A stretch of DNA of 64,000 bases from Rhodamnia argentea. Taxonomy: Eukaryota; Streptophyta; Magnoliopsida; Myrtales; Myrtaceae. Shown in pieces: positions 26,451 to 42,700 of the stretch; within the stretch, counting starts at the first letter, position 1; each line of letters opens with the position of its first letter. A program made the translations under genes and the position numbers. The notes beneath the pieces are model-generated. The model searched no databases and was not told the origin of the DNA. It saw nothing but the letters and a program-made list of their open reading frames with translations. The stretch lies in contig NC_063160.1 in assembly GCF_020921035.1 (NCBI RefSeq), forward strand, positions 22,417,595 through 22,481,594. The letters are read 5' to 3'.

Positions 26451-26896
26451 AGTCCCCAGTGGCAGTAAACCAGCGGAGTTTTTGGTGAAGTTGCATCGGA
26501 AGCTGGGACTTTCGAGTCGAGAAGGCGTGATCTTTCAGCAGTCGATGCGTCTCAATACATAAAAAGGCCACGTACGAGGATGAAGATGACATTGATGGAA
26601 CAGATTCCCCGGGAATTTTCTCAATGTTCGTACTGCTTGTATCGTTTCGGGTCAGCCGACGGAAGGCACTTTACATGCCGTGGCGGGTTGTGGAATCTTT
26701 CTCCATTGTGATGAAAACGTTGGTTTATGGTGAAAATCTGAACTTTCGTTTAAACACCCGTAAAATGTTTTACGGCTTGATTTCAATTGGGAGAAAGGGA
26801 GACAGAAGAATAAAATTTGGTCTTTTGATCCGATAATGGATCGGTGGCTTGATCGATTACAGTTTTAGCAACACTCGACATGAATATATTTTTTTA

Positions 26897-27640
26897 AGGC
26901 TACTATCACGAAAAATTCCAAACCGTACACATGTAATAAATTTTGGCCCAAACTATTTTTTCGACCCCCAAAATTTCCAAACCAATATACACTAGACAAA
27001 TTTATCTAAAATTATTTTTTTTAACACAAAAAACTCAAATTGGTACATATGTGATAAATTTATCACAAACTAATTTTTCTACTACAATAAACCCCCAAAT
27101 AGGTACACATGTGACCATTTTAACCCAAACTATTTTTTTTGCAATAATAAAAGCCAAATAGATGCATCCGTGATAATTTACTTCAAACTAATTTTTTGCC
27201 ACCAAAATCCCCAAATTGGTACACATATGATAAATTTACCTCAAATTAAATTTTTTACCACAAAATTCCTCAAATGGGTAAACATGTGACATATTTACCT
27301 CAAACTAAATTTTTGACCAAAAAACTCAAAATTGATACACACGTGAAAAATTTACCATTTATTAATTTCCATTAAATTAGATTAATACAATAGAAAATCT
27401 CAAACCGATACGTATGTGATAAAAAAAAGAGTAAAAATTCTAAATTAATACATCGTCTCTTTGTTGCGTGCCATCCAAATTAGTAATTTGATTGTAAAAT
27501 CTAACGAAAACTAACAAAAGATAAATTTTTCACAAATGTACCAGTTTGAATTTTTTGTGGTTAGAAAAATAATTTGGATAAATTTCTTATAAATATCTCA
27601 ATTTGAGATTTTTTGTAGTATTAACTCTATTTTTTAGTGT
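26897..27640. mobile_element. Foldback element with inverted minisatellite arms (copy 1)
   Basis: The left arm repeats a roughly 60-70 bp unit about six or seven times; each unit carries a version of CAAATTGGTACACATGTGAT, then AAATTTACC, CAAACTA and a T-run with ACCACAAAA. After a short unique centre (about 27350-27500, with CCATTTATTAATTTCCATTA), the right arm carries the reverse complement: AAATTTTTCACAAATGTACC, then AGTTTGAATTTTTTGTGGTT. It has no coding capacity. The arm structure resembles foldback transposons. A second member lies at 34936-35437. Confidence 0.65.
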
Positions 27641-28748
27641 ACAATGAATGATTAAATTGTATTGATTTTCATTTTTAGGGAATAAATATATGAAGAGACG
27701 GCATTGGTGTGATCGCTCTTATTATCGGTAGACTGAAAACTGTCTGTGTGTACAATCGTTGAACCTTTATTTATTGTCTTGTCGCATACTTTGACGTTTG
27801 ACTGACAAGATCCAACCTCAAAGTGGACAGACAGCACTTAAAGGCCTTCTATTTCGAGAGAAGTGCATCCATTTAGTGCAATTTTAATCGAACGTAGCTC
27901 CTCTTGATGGTATTTTACTCCAAACTGTAGCATGAAACCCCAAAATAAAAATCACAAGATGCACGGCGCGCTGACGCCCCTAGCAATGCAAAGGACTTTG
28001 ACTTTTCTGAACTTGGAAAAGTCTAGCCGTCTTCAATTTTGGCCAGTTGCCGATCCTACCCGATCGAATGGCACGCCCCGAGTGAGCGGGTTCGACCGAC
28101 AGAATTAGGCTTGGACTCAATCCCGAACCCAAATCAACTCGTCCGTGGCGATAAGGATCTAATTAAGAGCTACTCCATCCATGTCATGCCATTAGAAAGA
28201 ATAGTCAGAGAGCAATGGGAAAACCTTCCTGTACGCAGCAGCCACAGCCATGTTGTTTTCTTGAAAGTTGAAACCATCTTTTTGACCCAACAAGCGACGA
28301 ACTTTGGCCATGCCCAGCATATACAACGTTATCCAAATTCTCCCAACAAAAGGAGAAAAAGAGAAAAAAAATGAAAAAAGATCGTCAATCTTCATGAAGT
28401 CCGATGACTGGCCAAAACAGGGGCGGCTGAAAAATGGAAGCTTTCTATCGTAACACGAACCTTTTTAACTTTCACTGTTTTGCATAATATAATCAACGAG
28501 ATAAACGGTGTTCATTATTCGGAGCAGCAGCAGCAAAAATCTTCGAAGGAAAACAGAAAAACCTTGAATTATAAAAGAGAGAGAGGAAAGAGAGAGAGAT
28601 GAGAAGCAACGGTGAAGCCGCGTGAGGCGATTGCGGGAGAGAGTGAGCTGGTCAGCACTGTCCTCCGACGTTTCTCGGTAACACCCTTCTCCTTCTTCTA
28701 CCCTCCCCCAAAAAAAAAAATGTAAAATTGTCAGACCATTCAAACCCT

Positions 28749-28756
28749 TATATAGA
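28749..28756 (+). promoter_or_regulatory. Probable TATA box of the CDPK gene
   Basis: TTATATAG lies about 130 bp before a possible 5'-UTR donor and 550 bp before the start codon. Leader-like CT-rich sequence follows it. Confidence 0.5.
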
Positions 28757-28886
28757 AACATGGGCGTTGATGTCCTGTCGTTCGTTTAAGATTAGTCGTC
28801 TTCGTCTTCTTCTTCTTCGAACGCGAGCTCCCCGGAGCGAAGGACGCTTCAAGATTCGTCCAACCCTTCATCTTTTTCTTCTTCAG

Positions 28887-28890
28887 GTAT

Positions 28891-28946
<56 letters not shown>

Positions 28947-29227
28947 CATGTTGGCTTTCAAGATTTGCTTTACCGTAGACTGTAGATGGATGAGCTATAT
29001 GTGAGCTTCCTAATTTGTCTGAACGGTGTGTTCTCTTGATTGAAAAGTTTTCTATTTTCGTACGTTCGAAGTAGGTAAAATCGAGCTGTAAGCCTGATCT
29101 GGTATGAAGTTATTGTCACGTCATGTTTTTCTGTCTCTTTGGATCCTTTAGTTAATCTGTCGAGTGTCTGATCTGGGCATTGCACGGAATCTCTTTTCCT
29201 TCCCCCCCTTTCCCACCCTAGTTGCAG
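28887..29227 (+). other. Probable 5'-UTR intron of the CDPK gene
   Basis: A consensus donor (CTTCAG|GTATCAG) at 28887 and acceptor (GTTGCAG|GTTCTG) at 29227 frame an AT-rich, T-rich stretch that starts with a long CT tract. Splicing would bring a short leader exon close to the ATG at 29305. This is inferred from consensus only. Confidence 0.45.
28895..28943. repeat. Long CT microsatellite
   Basis: An almost pure (TC)n run of about 49 bp immediately follows the candidate 5'-UTR intron donor of the CDPK gene. Confidence 0.95.
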
Positions 29228-29304
29228 GTTCTGCAATTGAAATTGCATTGCTGGATGAGGAAAAGGCCGTGAAGTGAATCTGGCGATTGCTAATTGCATT
29301 TTTT

Positions 29305-33507
<4,203 letters not shown>

Positions 33508-36500
33508 GAGACCCATTCTAAGGTAGCTTCACATAGCTGGGAACTTTACTTTTTGTATAAGATCATCAATGGAAAGTGTATATAATTGTTCATGTTCGCT
33601 TTCTCAATCCGAAACCAATGATGACTGTGTTTACAATCATGGGCAAGTGCCTTAGCATTTCTCTCTCTCATCTCAGATTTAGCCTCATAGCTTTGCTCTG
33701 GCTCCGGAACAGGTTGAGAAGAGTTGCAGATTCGTCGCCGACTGCAAGACGCGGGCAGATTCTAGTTCCTTCCTCCGTATCACTTGGAAGGTCTATGATG
33801 TCGGCGAGCATTCGGGCCATCAAGAGAGGCTCTGTGGCTCGAGTCCTGCTTTTTACCTTGCTATGTTGCTGTATAACTGTTAAGAATAGTGTGTTTTTTC
33901 CTTAGTGTTTGTGAGCTTTTGCCTGTAGCTGTACATCTATTGCTCTGATTTCCTGTATGTAGAATAATTGATTTGAGAGAGTTCCTTCTTCTTCATGAGG
34001 ACCTGTGTATGGAGTTTCCTTTTTTTTGGGTAGAACCATGCAATGTGTCAGAGTTAATGAAGTTGGGTTATTCCAATATTTGGTTATCTTTATGCTTGCC
34101 AGGAATGTGTTCCTATAATCTTGAAATATTGCTTGAAAATAATGCTGTCTGTTTAACTAAAAATTAATTATCAATTGGAAAATTATTTTGGCAAAGATGA
34201 CTGCTTATATTGCTTGAAAAAATTTTAGCCACGATATATTGTCATTACTGATTATAATTCCTATCGAAATGGTTTTTTTTTTGGATCGAAATATCGAAAT
34301 GATTAAATGGTCGTTTTTATTGCTTGTAATTGTCATTGCTTCCAATTAGGAATCCTCGCTCTTGTAGGTGCTTGCCTGCTAGTTCGATACCATTTGTATT
34401 AATTAGTTACTTTTAAAGTCGCGAATTAACAATGTGACTCCCTATCATATATTTCATTTTATGATTCTTATTAATTTTAATTCGATCTTGTGATGGTACT
34501 ATCAAGAACATGTAAAATCGCGCTACGTCTCGTAACAACTACGATAAGAAACTTGCAATCGTCATCGAATCCGCACTGCTCGTATTAATGTGTGGTATGA
34601 ACTAAGAATTTCACCCTCCTATTTACACCAAACATTAGAATTCCCATATGCAATGGGGTATAACTTAATAAATTATCTATTTTAAGATATATTCTGATTC
34701 TACACGAATGAAAATATTCACAAATAATTTAAACAAGAGTGACTCGTAAAGTTTAGAAAATGGGAAAATAATATATTTTCAAAGAAAAGAAAATACGTGT
34801 ATGAATAATTTTATCTGGCGGTATTGGTAAAACACTAAAAAAAAAAATAAAGGTTTAAGGTACTTTACATGAAATAAAATTTTTCGAATCGCGAAATTTC
34901 AAGAAGTCCAAAATCTTTTCTTATTTTCTTGTTTTTCTATAGGGATAATACCACGGAAAATCTCAAACCGGTACAACCGTAATAAATTTACCCAAAACTA
35001 TTTTTTTTACCACGAAAAATCTCAAACCGGCACACATGTGATAAAATTATCATCTGTTAATTTTTGTTAAATTTTACCTTCAAATTATTAATTTGGATGA
35101 TAAGTGACAAGTAAAGGGTGCGTTAGTTTGGATTTTTTTTTACCTTCTGTTTGTTAAGTGTATCGATTTGGGATTTTTCGAAATATTAACCCAACTTAAT
35201 AGAAACTAATGGAGGGTAAATTCGTCACGGGTATATCAATTTTGAATTTTTGGTAGTAAGAAAATAATTTTGGGGTAAATTTATCACATGTGTATCATTT
35301 TGGTATTTTTTGTGGTAAAAAAATAATTTTTGGTAAATTTGTCACAGGTGTATCAGTTTAAGAGTTTGCGTGATCAAAAAATAGTTTGGAGTAAATTTAT
35401 CACAGATGTTTTGTCATACTAACCCTTCTCTATACTGTAATTTTCCAACGAATGTGAAATGGCAATAATGACCTCGGGTCCCCATGCACCGACACTTTTA
35501 ACCGAGATGGTTTGGAGGCAAACCTACCGCTCGCTCGCTGTCCCCCACAATTCCGTCCTTTTTGTTTTATACTCTGTATTCTCTTGCTCCCTTCATCTTC
35601 AATTAAACAAAATTGAAAGAGCGACCAAACTTTGTCCTATGTGAAAATACTTTTATTTCCCGTCTATCAATTTCACGACATTCCGGCTCAATTAATTTTT
35701 AGACTTTACTGACATAATGATCTTTGAACCACTATAAAAATAACAGCATATTATGAGCCATAAATTTTTAAAAAATAAATGAATAATTTTTATGGTACAT
35801 AATATGCTGCCAATTAATCTTGTATTAAACGTAAAATTGTGACGTAAATAAATAAGGAAATTGAAAATAAAAATCAAACTTCTTTTCCGTCTTTTAACAT
35901 CACATCAACCTCGCTGGCAATGATTGGCATCTCCTCTCTCGAGAAAATATTATTCTTCTTCTAGCAATCGACCTGTCACCGACCGACACGCCAAGACAGG
36001 AAAGAGGAAAAGGGCTGGTGCGCGCGCAGCAACCTCGTTCGCTCGCGGGATGTTGTGGTTGGATCTCAGAACGTGGTCAGGTCAGTGGTCAACGTGGGTG
36101 GAACTCACCCTCCATTTCTCCCTCCCCTTGTTTCCGGATCACGACCCGCCAACTCAAAAAGATGCCGGCGACGCAACCATAGCCTCGCTGCAGAGACTTC
36201 TCGGCGCTGGAAAAGTTTCCAGGCGCATTGCGATGTGATTCAAGCGAGTCTCGCTCGCAGATCTCGTCTCTGCGACGTGTTTCGTGCTCCAGGCGTTTGC
36301 GAAACTGATGCTTGAGCAGAGGGAAGAACAGAGGTTGCTAACGCCAAAGAGACCCAGAAAAACAACAACAACAACAGCTGTTCTTTATACTGCAATAACT
36401 CTGAATCTGACTTCCAGAAGGAGAGAAGCCAGCTTTGATTTAATATAACACACTCTCAGTTTGGTCTCTAATTACAGGCCCAGAAGCGAAAAAACGAAAA

Positions 36501-36787
36501 AAGAGCAATCTTTTTCATCAACATCACGAACATGAAGAGAGAGAGAGAGAGAAGAAATGAGAAAACAAGAAAAGAATAAACACATGAAACAATCGCTGTA
36601 ACAGCAAGAAAAAGAAGAAGAAGAAGAGGGAACTCGGTCCATTGGAGTCTGGATCTCGGGGTCTTTTATTCCACATCGTTTCTGGATCTTGGGATCTCTC
36701 CTCCTCCTCCTCGTCATACTTGTTCTCGTTCTTCTTCTTCGATCTCTCCCTTACAAGCTCTCTCAGTACGGGCATTACATCAATCCA
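33508..36787. other. Spacer downstream of CDPK
   Basis: The first few hundred bases are probably the CDPK 3' UTR. A foldback element lies at about 34936-35437 in very AT-rich sequence. A GC-richer stretch at 35920-36320 has open frames without recognisable similarity. A GA run near 36538-36552 lies in the likely 3' flank of the next gene. Confidence 0.4.
34936..35437. mobile_element. Foldback element with inverted minisatellite arms (copy 2)
   Basis: The left arm starts near AGGGATAATACCACGGAAAA and repeats AATCTCAAACCGG(T/C)ACA twice. The right arm carries several inverted units with GGTAAATTTATCACATGTGT, then ATCATTTTGG, ending near TCATACTAACCCT. The unit is the same as in the element at 26.9-27.6 kb. 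The terminal AGGG(A/T)TA(A/G)TA words are near-inverted, but I could not find a clean target-site duplication. Confidence 0.65.
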
Positions 36788-37294
36788 TTAATAAGCTTCC
36801 ACGAACGACGGCGATCTCCTGCCGTGATCGAAGTTCTGGGCATAGCTCACAGGGTCGTACCGACATGTCCGGGGGAGGCCGACGTGGTTGTCCGACCCGA
36901 CGAGCCGCCGGATCTCGGACCGGACCTTGTAGAACACGTGCCTCCAGCTCCCCCTGTTGTGGGACCCGATGGCCTTGGTCTCCTCCTCGTTCATCTCCAG
37001 ATCCTGAGCGAAGACGGGCTTGCGGGACATGATCCAGGACCAGCCCCAGTCCCACCACTTCCTGATGGAGCCGCCGGCGGAGGCCCCGATGGAGGAGACG
37101 GACCTGGTCCGGCGGAGCAGGTTCCACGAGGAGGAGGTCGCCGGCTGGATCTTGAGGGAGAGGGAGGAGAGACGCCGGCGGAGGCCCCGCTGGAGGGTGT
37201 CGAGGCCGCTGCCCTGATGCTCTGTTGCTCTCTGGGAGAGGGGGAGGGACGGGGCGGTGGAGGAGAGGTTGGGGATGAAGCTCCGCTTCTGCAT
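36788..37294 (-). CDS. Plant-specific protein of unknown function, 168 aa
   Basis: A single exon on the - strand encodes 168 aa starting MQKRSFIPNLSSTAPS. It is basic in the first half (LQRGLRRRLSSLSLKIQP). It has a striking Trp-rich block IRKWWDWGWSWIMSRKP, then FAQDLEMNEEETKAIGSHNRG and SWRHVFYKVRSEIRRLVGSD. A near C-terminal GLPRTCRYDPVSYAQNFD follows. The latter blocks look like a conserved family of uncharacterised plant proteins I have seen without an assigned function. No signal peptide or membrane helix is obvious; the WWDWGWSWI stretch is hydrophobic but short. This frame is preferred over the two other long frames in the same GC-rich DNA because it alone has an ordered, non-repetitive composition. 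Function unknown. Confidence 0.75.
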   Translation of the reverse strand: MQKRSFIPNLSSTAPSLPLSQRATEHQGSGLDTLQRGLRRRLSSLSLKIQPATSSSWNLLRRTRSVSSIGASAGGSIRKWWDWGWSWIMSRKPVFAQDLEMNEEETKAIGSHNRGSWRHVFYKVRSEIRRLVGSDNHVGLPRTCRYDPVSYAQNFDHGRRSPSFVEAY

Positions 37295-39759
37295 CGTGGG
37301 GGTTGGTTATGGAGGCGCGGGTGCACCGGAAGAAGGAAGACGAATGGAGAGAAATGGCGATGGAGGAGGAAGGGGAGAGGCAGAGGTGATCACAGCTGCA
37401 TCACAGGCTGGTTTTTATTCGCCTTTTTCTGTGGAAGGCGTACGACGGTGGGGGTGGCCGTGGCCGTAGCGCGTGGGGTCCACCGCTCGTATTACGTGGA
37501 ACTAATGTTGGTGCCGTCGGGCGATCCATCGTAATTGCACAATGTCATTACCGTAATTTTCATAAGAATTCCAGTCGTCTTATATAAATAAATAAATAAA
37601 TCTTGAACGATTTTTAACGTTAAAACTCGAACGAAGCAATCGTCATTCAATGTCGGTGGTACTATTGTTAAAGTCCTTAAGTTATGCGATGGCGCATCGT
37701 GGGACGTGCCACGATTTTCTGTCGACTGCCGAAAAAAGAAAAAGAAAAAAAAAAGAATAATGTATCAGTAAGGCAAAAAGAGAAGGAAATGATGATCAAA
37801 AGGTCTAATCATCCTTTAATCGGAGCTAGCTATATTCTCGACCTTAGATGCGAGCGGGAATTTACTTTTTGGCCCGTAATTCCTGCGAAAAGAGCACACG
37901 TCAAATTGTCCGTTTTGCCCCTTCCTTTGTCACCGTTGTGTAGAGCAACCGGCGAGCCTTTTTTGTAGGGGGGCATGGAGTTTGATGACGAGCCTCGTCA
38001 GAAATGTAGTTTTCGCCGATGAATTAACAATTTTTGGTCAGGGATGACAGTAGATCGCCCCTCGTCGGCCGCGCGCTTGGTTAACAGATGCGCGCAAATT
38101 GCTCCGAATCAAAACTCGTGCACGAGTTTGTTGAGAATGTGATTCATGCTTCTCATCGACGGGAAGGCGTGAAGATCCCGCTCCCGCGAGAGCAGGCTGA
38201 GGTCTAGGATGCGCTCCGGCGGAGATCGCGAAGGCAGCTCCCCGAGCCATCATAGGATATTTATAGTTTGAGCCCATAATATTTCATTAGTAGTTTGAGC
38301 TTTGCCCGTAAATAGTTCTTGTTATATATTATCTCTTTCTTATTGCAATTGAGAGATCTAATAAGGAGGTGTGATGTGCCAAGTGTAGTTGAATCATCTT
38401 TTGGATATAACTCTAACTTAAAAGTAAATCAAGATAAATCTCGTGTCACGATTTCGTTTTCTCGCTTTTACGTTTTACTTCGTTTGTGGTTTCTGAATTC
38501 TAATAGGGTTGACTAGTTCAAATTTAATATTTCATGGATTTAATATTTCGTGGATTTTCAGATAGTTCGATCTCGATGCTCGTGTCCTTAAATTAGCAAC
38601 TTGTGCATTGCGAACTACTTTGAATCAGAGCAACCTTACGCATTCCGAATCTAACTGATCTACGATACTCGTATAATACTTTATAGACCTTTAGGTAAAA
38701 TCGAGTCTTTACGTCCGTACTCTTATTTATTTTTATTTTTTTTTGCTCTTTCTTGTATATATTTATCATTACTTGCCAAAGCGTCCATCAACATCATTAC
38801 CTGCCAAAGCACGTGGGGGTCTCGTGAAATTATCTGTCGTCCAAACGTAGTTGCAGTCGGAGACGAGGCTACTTCCCCAATCATTTAAGCATCGCATGTG
38901 CTGGTTTAGCAATCTTAATTATAAACAATTAGAAGAAGTTTAAGAAAAAAGTTTTTTTTTTCGGGTGCCATTCTTAGTTCTTTATTTAACTTTTTTTTAT
39001 TTATAATTTTGTACGCTTTCTTATGAATTTTAGAATTTGAATTCGAACTCCTACGTAGCGTTAGATATCGAATTTTCGAAAGAAAAAAATGGTAAAGTAC
39101 CTCAAATCTTCAAAATACACAAACATAGTGATTTTCAAGCCGCCCGGAGGATTTTCGCGACTTGTTGCAAACCGAAACTTTGCTTTTCTTTTCCGCAGGA
39201 AATTTTGTGCGTAATTTATCGATTTGGCTTAGAGAAAGAGCAAATAACATCTAATCTAGAGTATTTTTCACAATAGCGATAAAAAAAAAAAAAAGAAAGT
39301 CGATGATTTTTTGAGTAACCAAAACGATTGATTTATTTTTTTTTATATTACTTTCTTTTTAAAGTGCACCGGAAAAAAAGCTTACTTTAATTAGTTAAAC
39401 TTCCGATCAGGAGATATTATGCTAACTTTATTGGTCAAGTAAAGTCAATCCGGAAAAACTCTCAATAAATCTCGACCATATATATTTGCATTTTTTTTTT
39501 AAAGAAAACACGAATATATTTATGTTTATTTTTTTTTATTTTTGAAGGAACAAAGAAGAAGAGATAAGTAATTGGAGGCCTCAAGCGCAAGCCCAGCCCA
39601 TATGCATTTGCAGGATCATCTTCTTCTTCTTCTTCTTCTTCTTCTTCCGGTCTGTCTCCACTGATTAGTGAAGCGTGCGGACGCTGGCAGAGGAGTTGAT
39701 TTGCGCTGCTCGCCAGCTCGAGATCTCGAAGGAAACACGCAGCTGATTCGACATCGAAA
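37295..39759. other. Spacer between unknown-function gene and nucleotide-sugar transporter
   Basis: AT-rich, with homopolymer runs and no recognisable gene. Short open frames (for example 38038-38277 and 39037-39276) show no family features. A CTT microsatellite at 39617-39648 lies in the promoter or leader of the transporter. Confidence 0.4.
39617..39648. repeat. CTT microsatellite in leader of nucleotide-sugar transporter
   Basis: A pure (CTT)n run of about 10 units about 110 bp before the start codon. Confidence 0.9.
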
Positions 39760-42700
39760 ATGGAGTATCGGAAGCTCAAAGATCAGGTCCGTGCTTTGAG
39801 CCTCGGAAATCTTACTCATTAGTACGACGTTGTAGTTGTGCGCTGCGGACGGATGTGAGGATTCGTCGTGCGCGAGTGCGGGTTATCGCATCCTTTTTCT
39901 TTTCTTTTTTGTAATCTTTTGGTTTGTTTTGAGTCGAACGAGCTGGATTTCGTTGCTGTAAAGTAGATCGTGACTGCTTGGAGTTCGCTCCCTCCGCTCC
40001 TTTCGGAAACTTTGTGTTTCTCGGCGCTCTTTGTTTGTACTGATTGCGGCATTGATCCTCAATTAGCTGGAACTCGTCCCCTTTCAAGTATTTTTTAGGA
40101 ACTCTCCTGTAATCGAGCCGTGTGTTTGTCGAATTGGCTTGCAGAAAGTTTTCCTGCGTTGAAAATGCTTGTGGTTTTCGGGTTCTGCGAAGTTTGAGTT
40201 CTTCTCAGTTCCTATGTGGCCAATTCCGCAGTCATTGTCCCTGAATTTTAGCTAAAATTGTGTGGAACGGTGTAATTTTTCAGGATAAGGATGGGGACAC
40301 AAATGAAGACGACGTAGAAAGCCTACGAGGAAAAGCTATTTCAGGCGGTATGTTTCTGTTAAAGCCCACCCTAGAACTTGATGCAGCTTTTAATGGGTAA
40401 TCTATCTAATTTATGTTAGGTTCCATGCATCTGCTTTTTCTGTAAATCATATTTTGGCGTGACTATTCGGTATTTTCTACTGATCATGCAGTTTCACTGA
40501 ACCCCTTGGCTACCTTGGGAGGCAGCTCTGGTGACCGGTCTAAGTGGAAGCGCAAGTGCGAACGTTTGGTTTTCTCTGTTATACTATTGTAGATCACGTC
40601 TTTTTTGGGTTTTGGCAAGGAAGTATTGATGGCAGGTCTTTTTTTCTATGGAGATAGGTCAATCGTCACGCTTGCTTTGACAATTCTTACTAGTTCACAA
40701 TCAATCCTCATTGTTTGGTCCAAGAGAGCTGGGAAGTATGAGTATAGTGTTACCACTGCAAATTTCATGGTGAGATTACATCGGTACCTTCTGATGTCAT
40801 GACGTGAATGAGCATTCAGAAATCTAATAAAATCTTTGGATGCCTAGGGTGGGTATATGTATGAGCATGCTTTAACCATTTTACTGTTTGTTGGAGTCAG
40901 GTGGAGACTCTAAAATGCGCCTTGTCACTTGCTGCCTTGGCAAGAATATGGAGAAGAGAAGGGGTTACTGAAGATAACAGGTTACTTTGCCATTCATTTT
41001 CTGGAAGTTAATTAGTAGGAGCTTGTCCGAGACAAAAACGATATTTGGCATGGTTATCGTGTTGTCGATTTTCCTGTTTTTTGTATTTTGTTTTTAGCAT
41101 CCCATTAATATCTCTTTGAGATAACTCCACAATATGTTTCGCTTGGATGGTGCGATATTAGTGTTTCTTAATGGTCTCCTGTTTATGAAGATCTTCAAGA
41201 AGATCTCATTGAGAAGTCGTTTACCTTGTTTATTATTCTAATCACCTATATAAATGAACATTTTTCATTGCTATGATGAAAATTGAGTGAAGTCATTCTC
41301 GTCTTCTTTCTAATCTTGGTGTAGGTTGAGTACAACATTGAATGAAGTCATTGTCTATCCTATTCCTGCATTTCTTTACCTTGTCAAGAATTTGCTTCAG
41401 GTCAGTTGTTGCGCCCTGTTCATTCTTTATTGGTGGTGATATTGATTTAATCTTTCTTCTCTAATTAATTATATGCAATTACAATTCAATTTCTCTGGCA
41501 GTATTATATCTTTGCATACGTGAATGCTCCTGGATATCAGATACTGAAGAACCTGAATATCATAAGTACTGGTGTTTTATACAGAATCATACTTAAGAGA
41601 GAGTAAGTCCATCTTTACACACTTGCATGGTTTTATTTTTTATGAGAAGTGTGTTTTTGTAAATCGGGTAAAGGCAATATGCGATGGCAATACTAGGATC
41701 CAAAGAAAAGTTTATTTGTCCTTTTTGTGGGAACTATGTTGGTTTTAGAACCATTGCAAATGATGGACACAAGAAAATAGTAAAGTACGAAAAATTTCTT
41801 TTTAAATGAAGTATACCATAAAAAAGTGCAGATTACACGCAGTTAGTTTTCTCAATTTTGGCTATTCGATGATGAATTGTAATCTAATGGCTCTGGCATC
41901 TCAGATTGAGTGAGATTCAGTGGGCAGCCTTTGTTCTCCTTTGTGCAGGCTGCACTACAGCGCAACTAAACTCAAAGTGAGTTTGTCCTTCCTGTCAATT
42001 CTTTTTCTTGCTGTAATTTGCTAGACCATGTATTATGTCTAAATTCTTCCCAGTCCTGGTCATGTAATCTTTTGTTATTAACCATCTGTGCTGGTAAAAT
42101 GGCTACAAAGTAGATTAAGATCTGCATAAGCTTTTATTCACTAGCAGTAGTTTCCAAATATTGTCGCCTCTGTTCTATAGTATGTACTTTTATTAGAGAA
42201 CTCCAAAATACTGTCGAATTGATTCTTTATGATGTCTCGGGTAATTAAAACCCTGTGCAGCTCAGATCGCGTCCTTGAAACTCCAGTTCAAGGTTGGATA
42301 ATGGCAATTGTAAGTTGCTGGCTTCTTTTCTTATCTTTTTGAGTTTGGATAGAGCAAAATAAAGAATTAAGGGGAGAAAAGCATTGTTTATTTTAATAAG
42401 TTTAGCCTTCACTTTTTTCAATTTATTCTCAGGTAATGGCACTTCTGAGTGGGTTTGCTGGAGTTTACACTGAGGTATGTTGTGTATGATCTTAAAGTTT
42501 CTGGACTTGGCTTCATCGAAGCATCACTTGGTAATTGCTTGCTCTATTAGTTCTGTATAATGTGACCAGGGATGTCATGTAAATGCATTCGATTATGTTT
42601 GCCTGAAATGCATAGTGTTTCCATTCAGGATTTGTTGGAACAAAGGAAGAGATATGCTGCACATGCTTTGATGCTGATTAAGAGGTTCCTCTTTTGCAGG

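Larger units (their letters stand above)
26038..28748. other. Spacer between divergent sugar transporter and CDPK genes
   Basis: The transporter's promoter and leader side carries a CT run at 26419-26447. A foldback element occupies about 26897-27640. The rest is AT-rich, with short open frames that match nothing recognisable. The CDPK promoter lies at the right end. Confidence 0.45.

Noticed and set aside
26943-27161. 72-codon frame with a repeating TQTIF/TQTNF-like pattern
   Set aside because: It comes from the minisatellite arm of the foldback element.
35924-36315. Overlapping frames of 86-104 codons in a GC-richer stretch
   Set aside because: Composition is unordered, with no motifs and no consistent splice structure.
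36689-37534. 281-codon + strand frame opposite the unknown-function gene
   Set aside because: Gly/Pro-rich low-complexity product over GC-rich DNA. The - strand frame 36788-37294 has the ordered, family-like composition.
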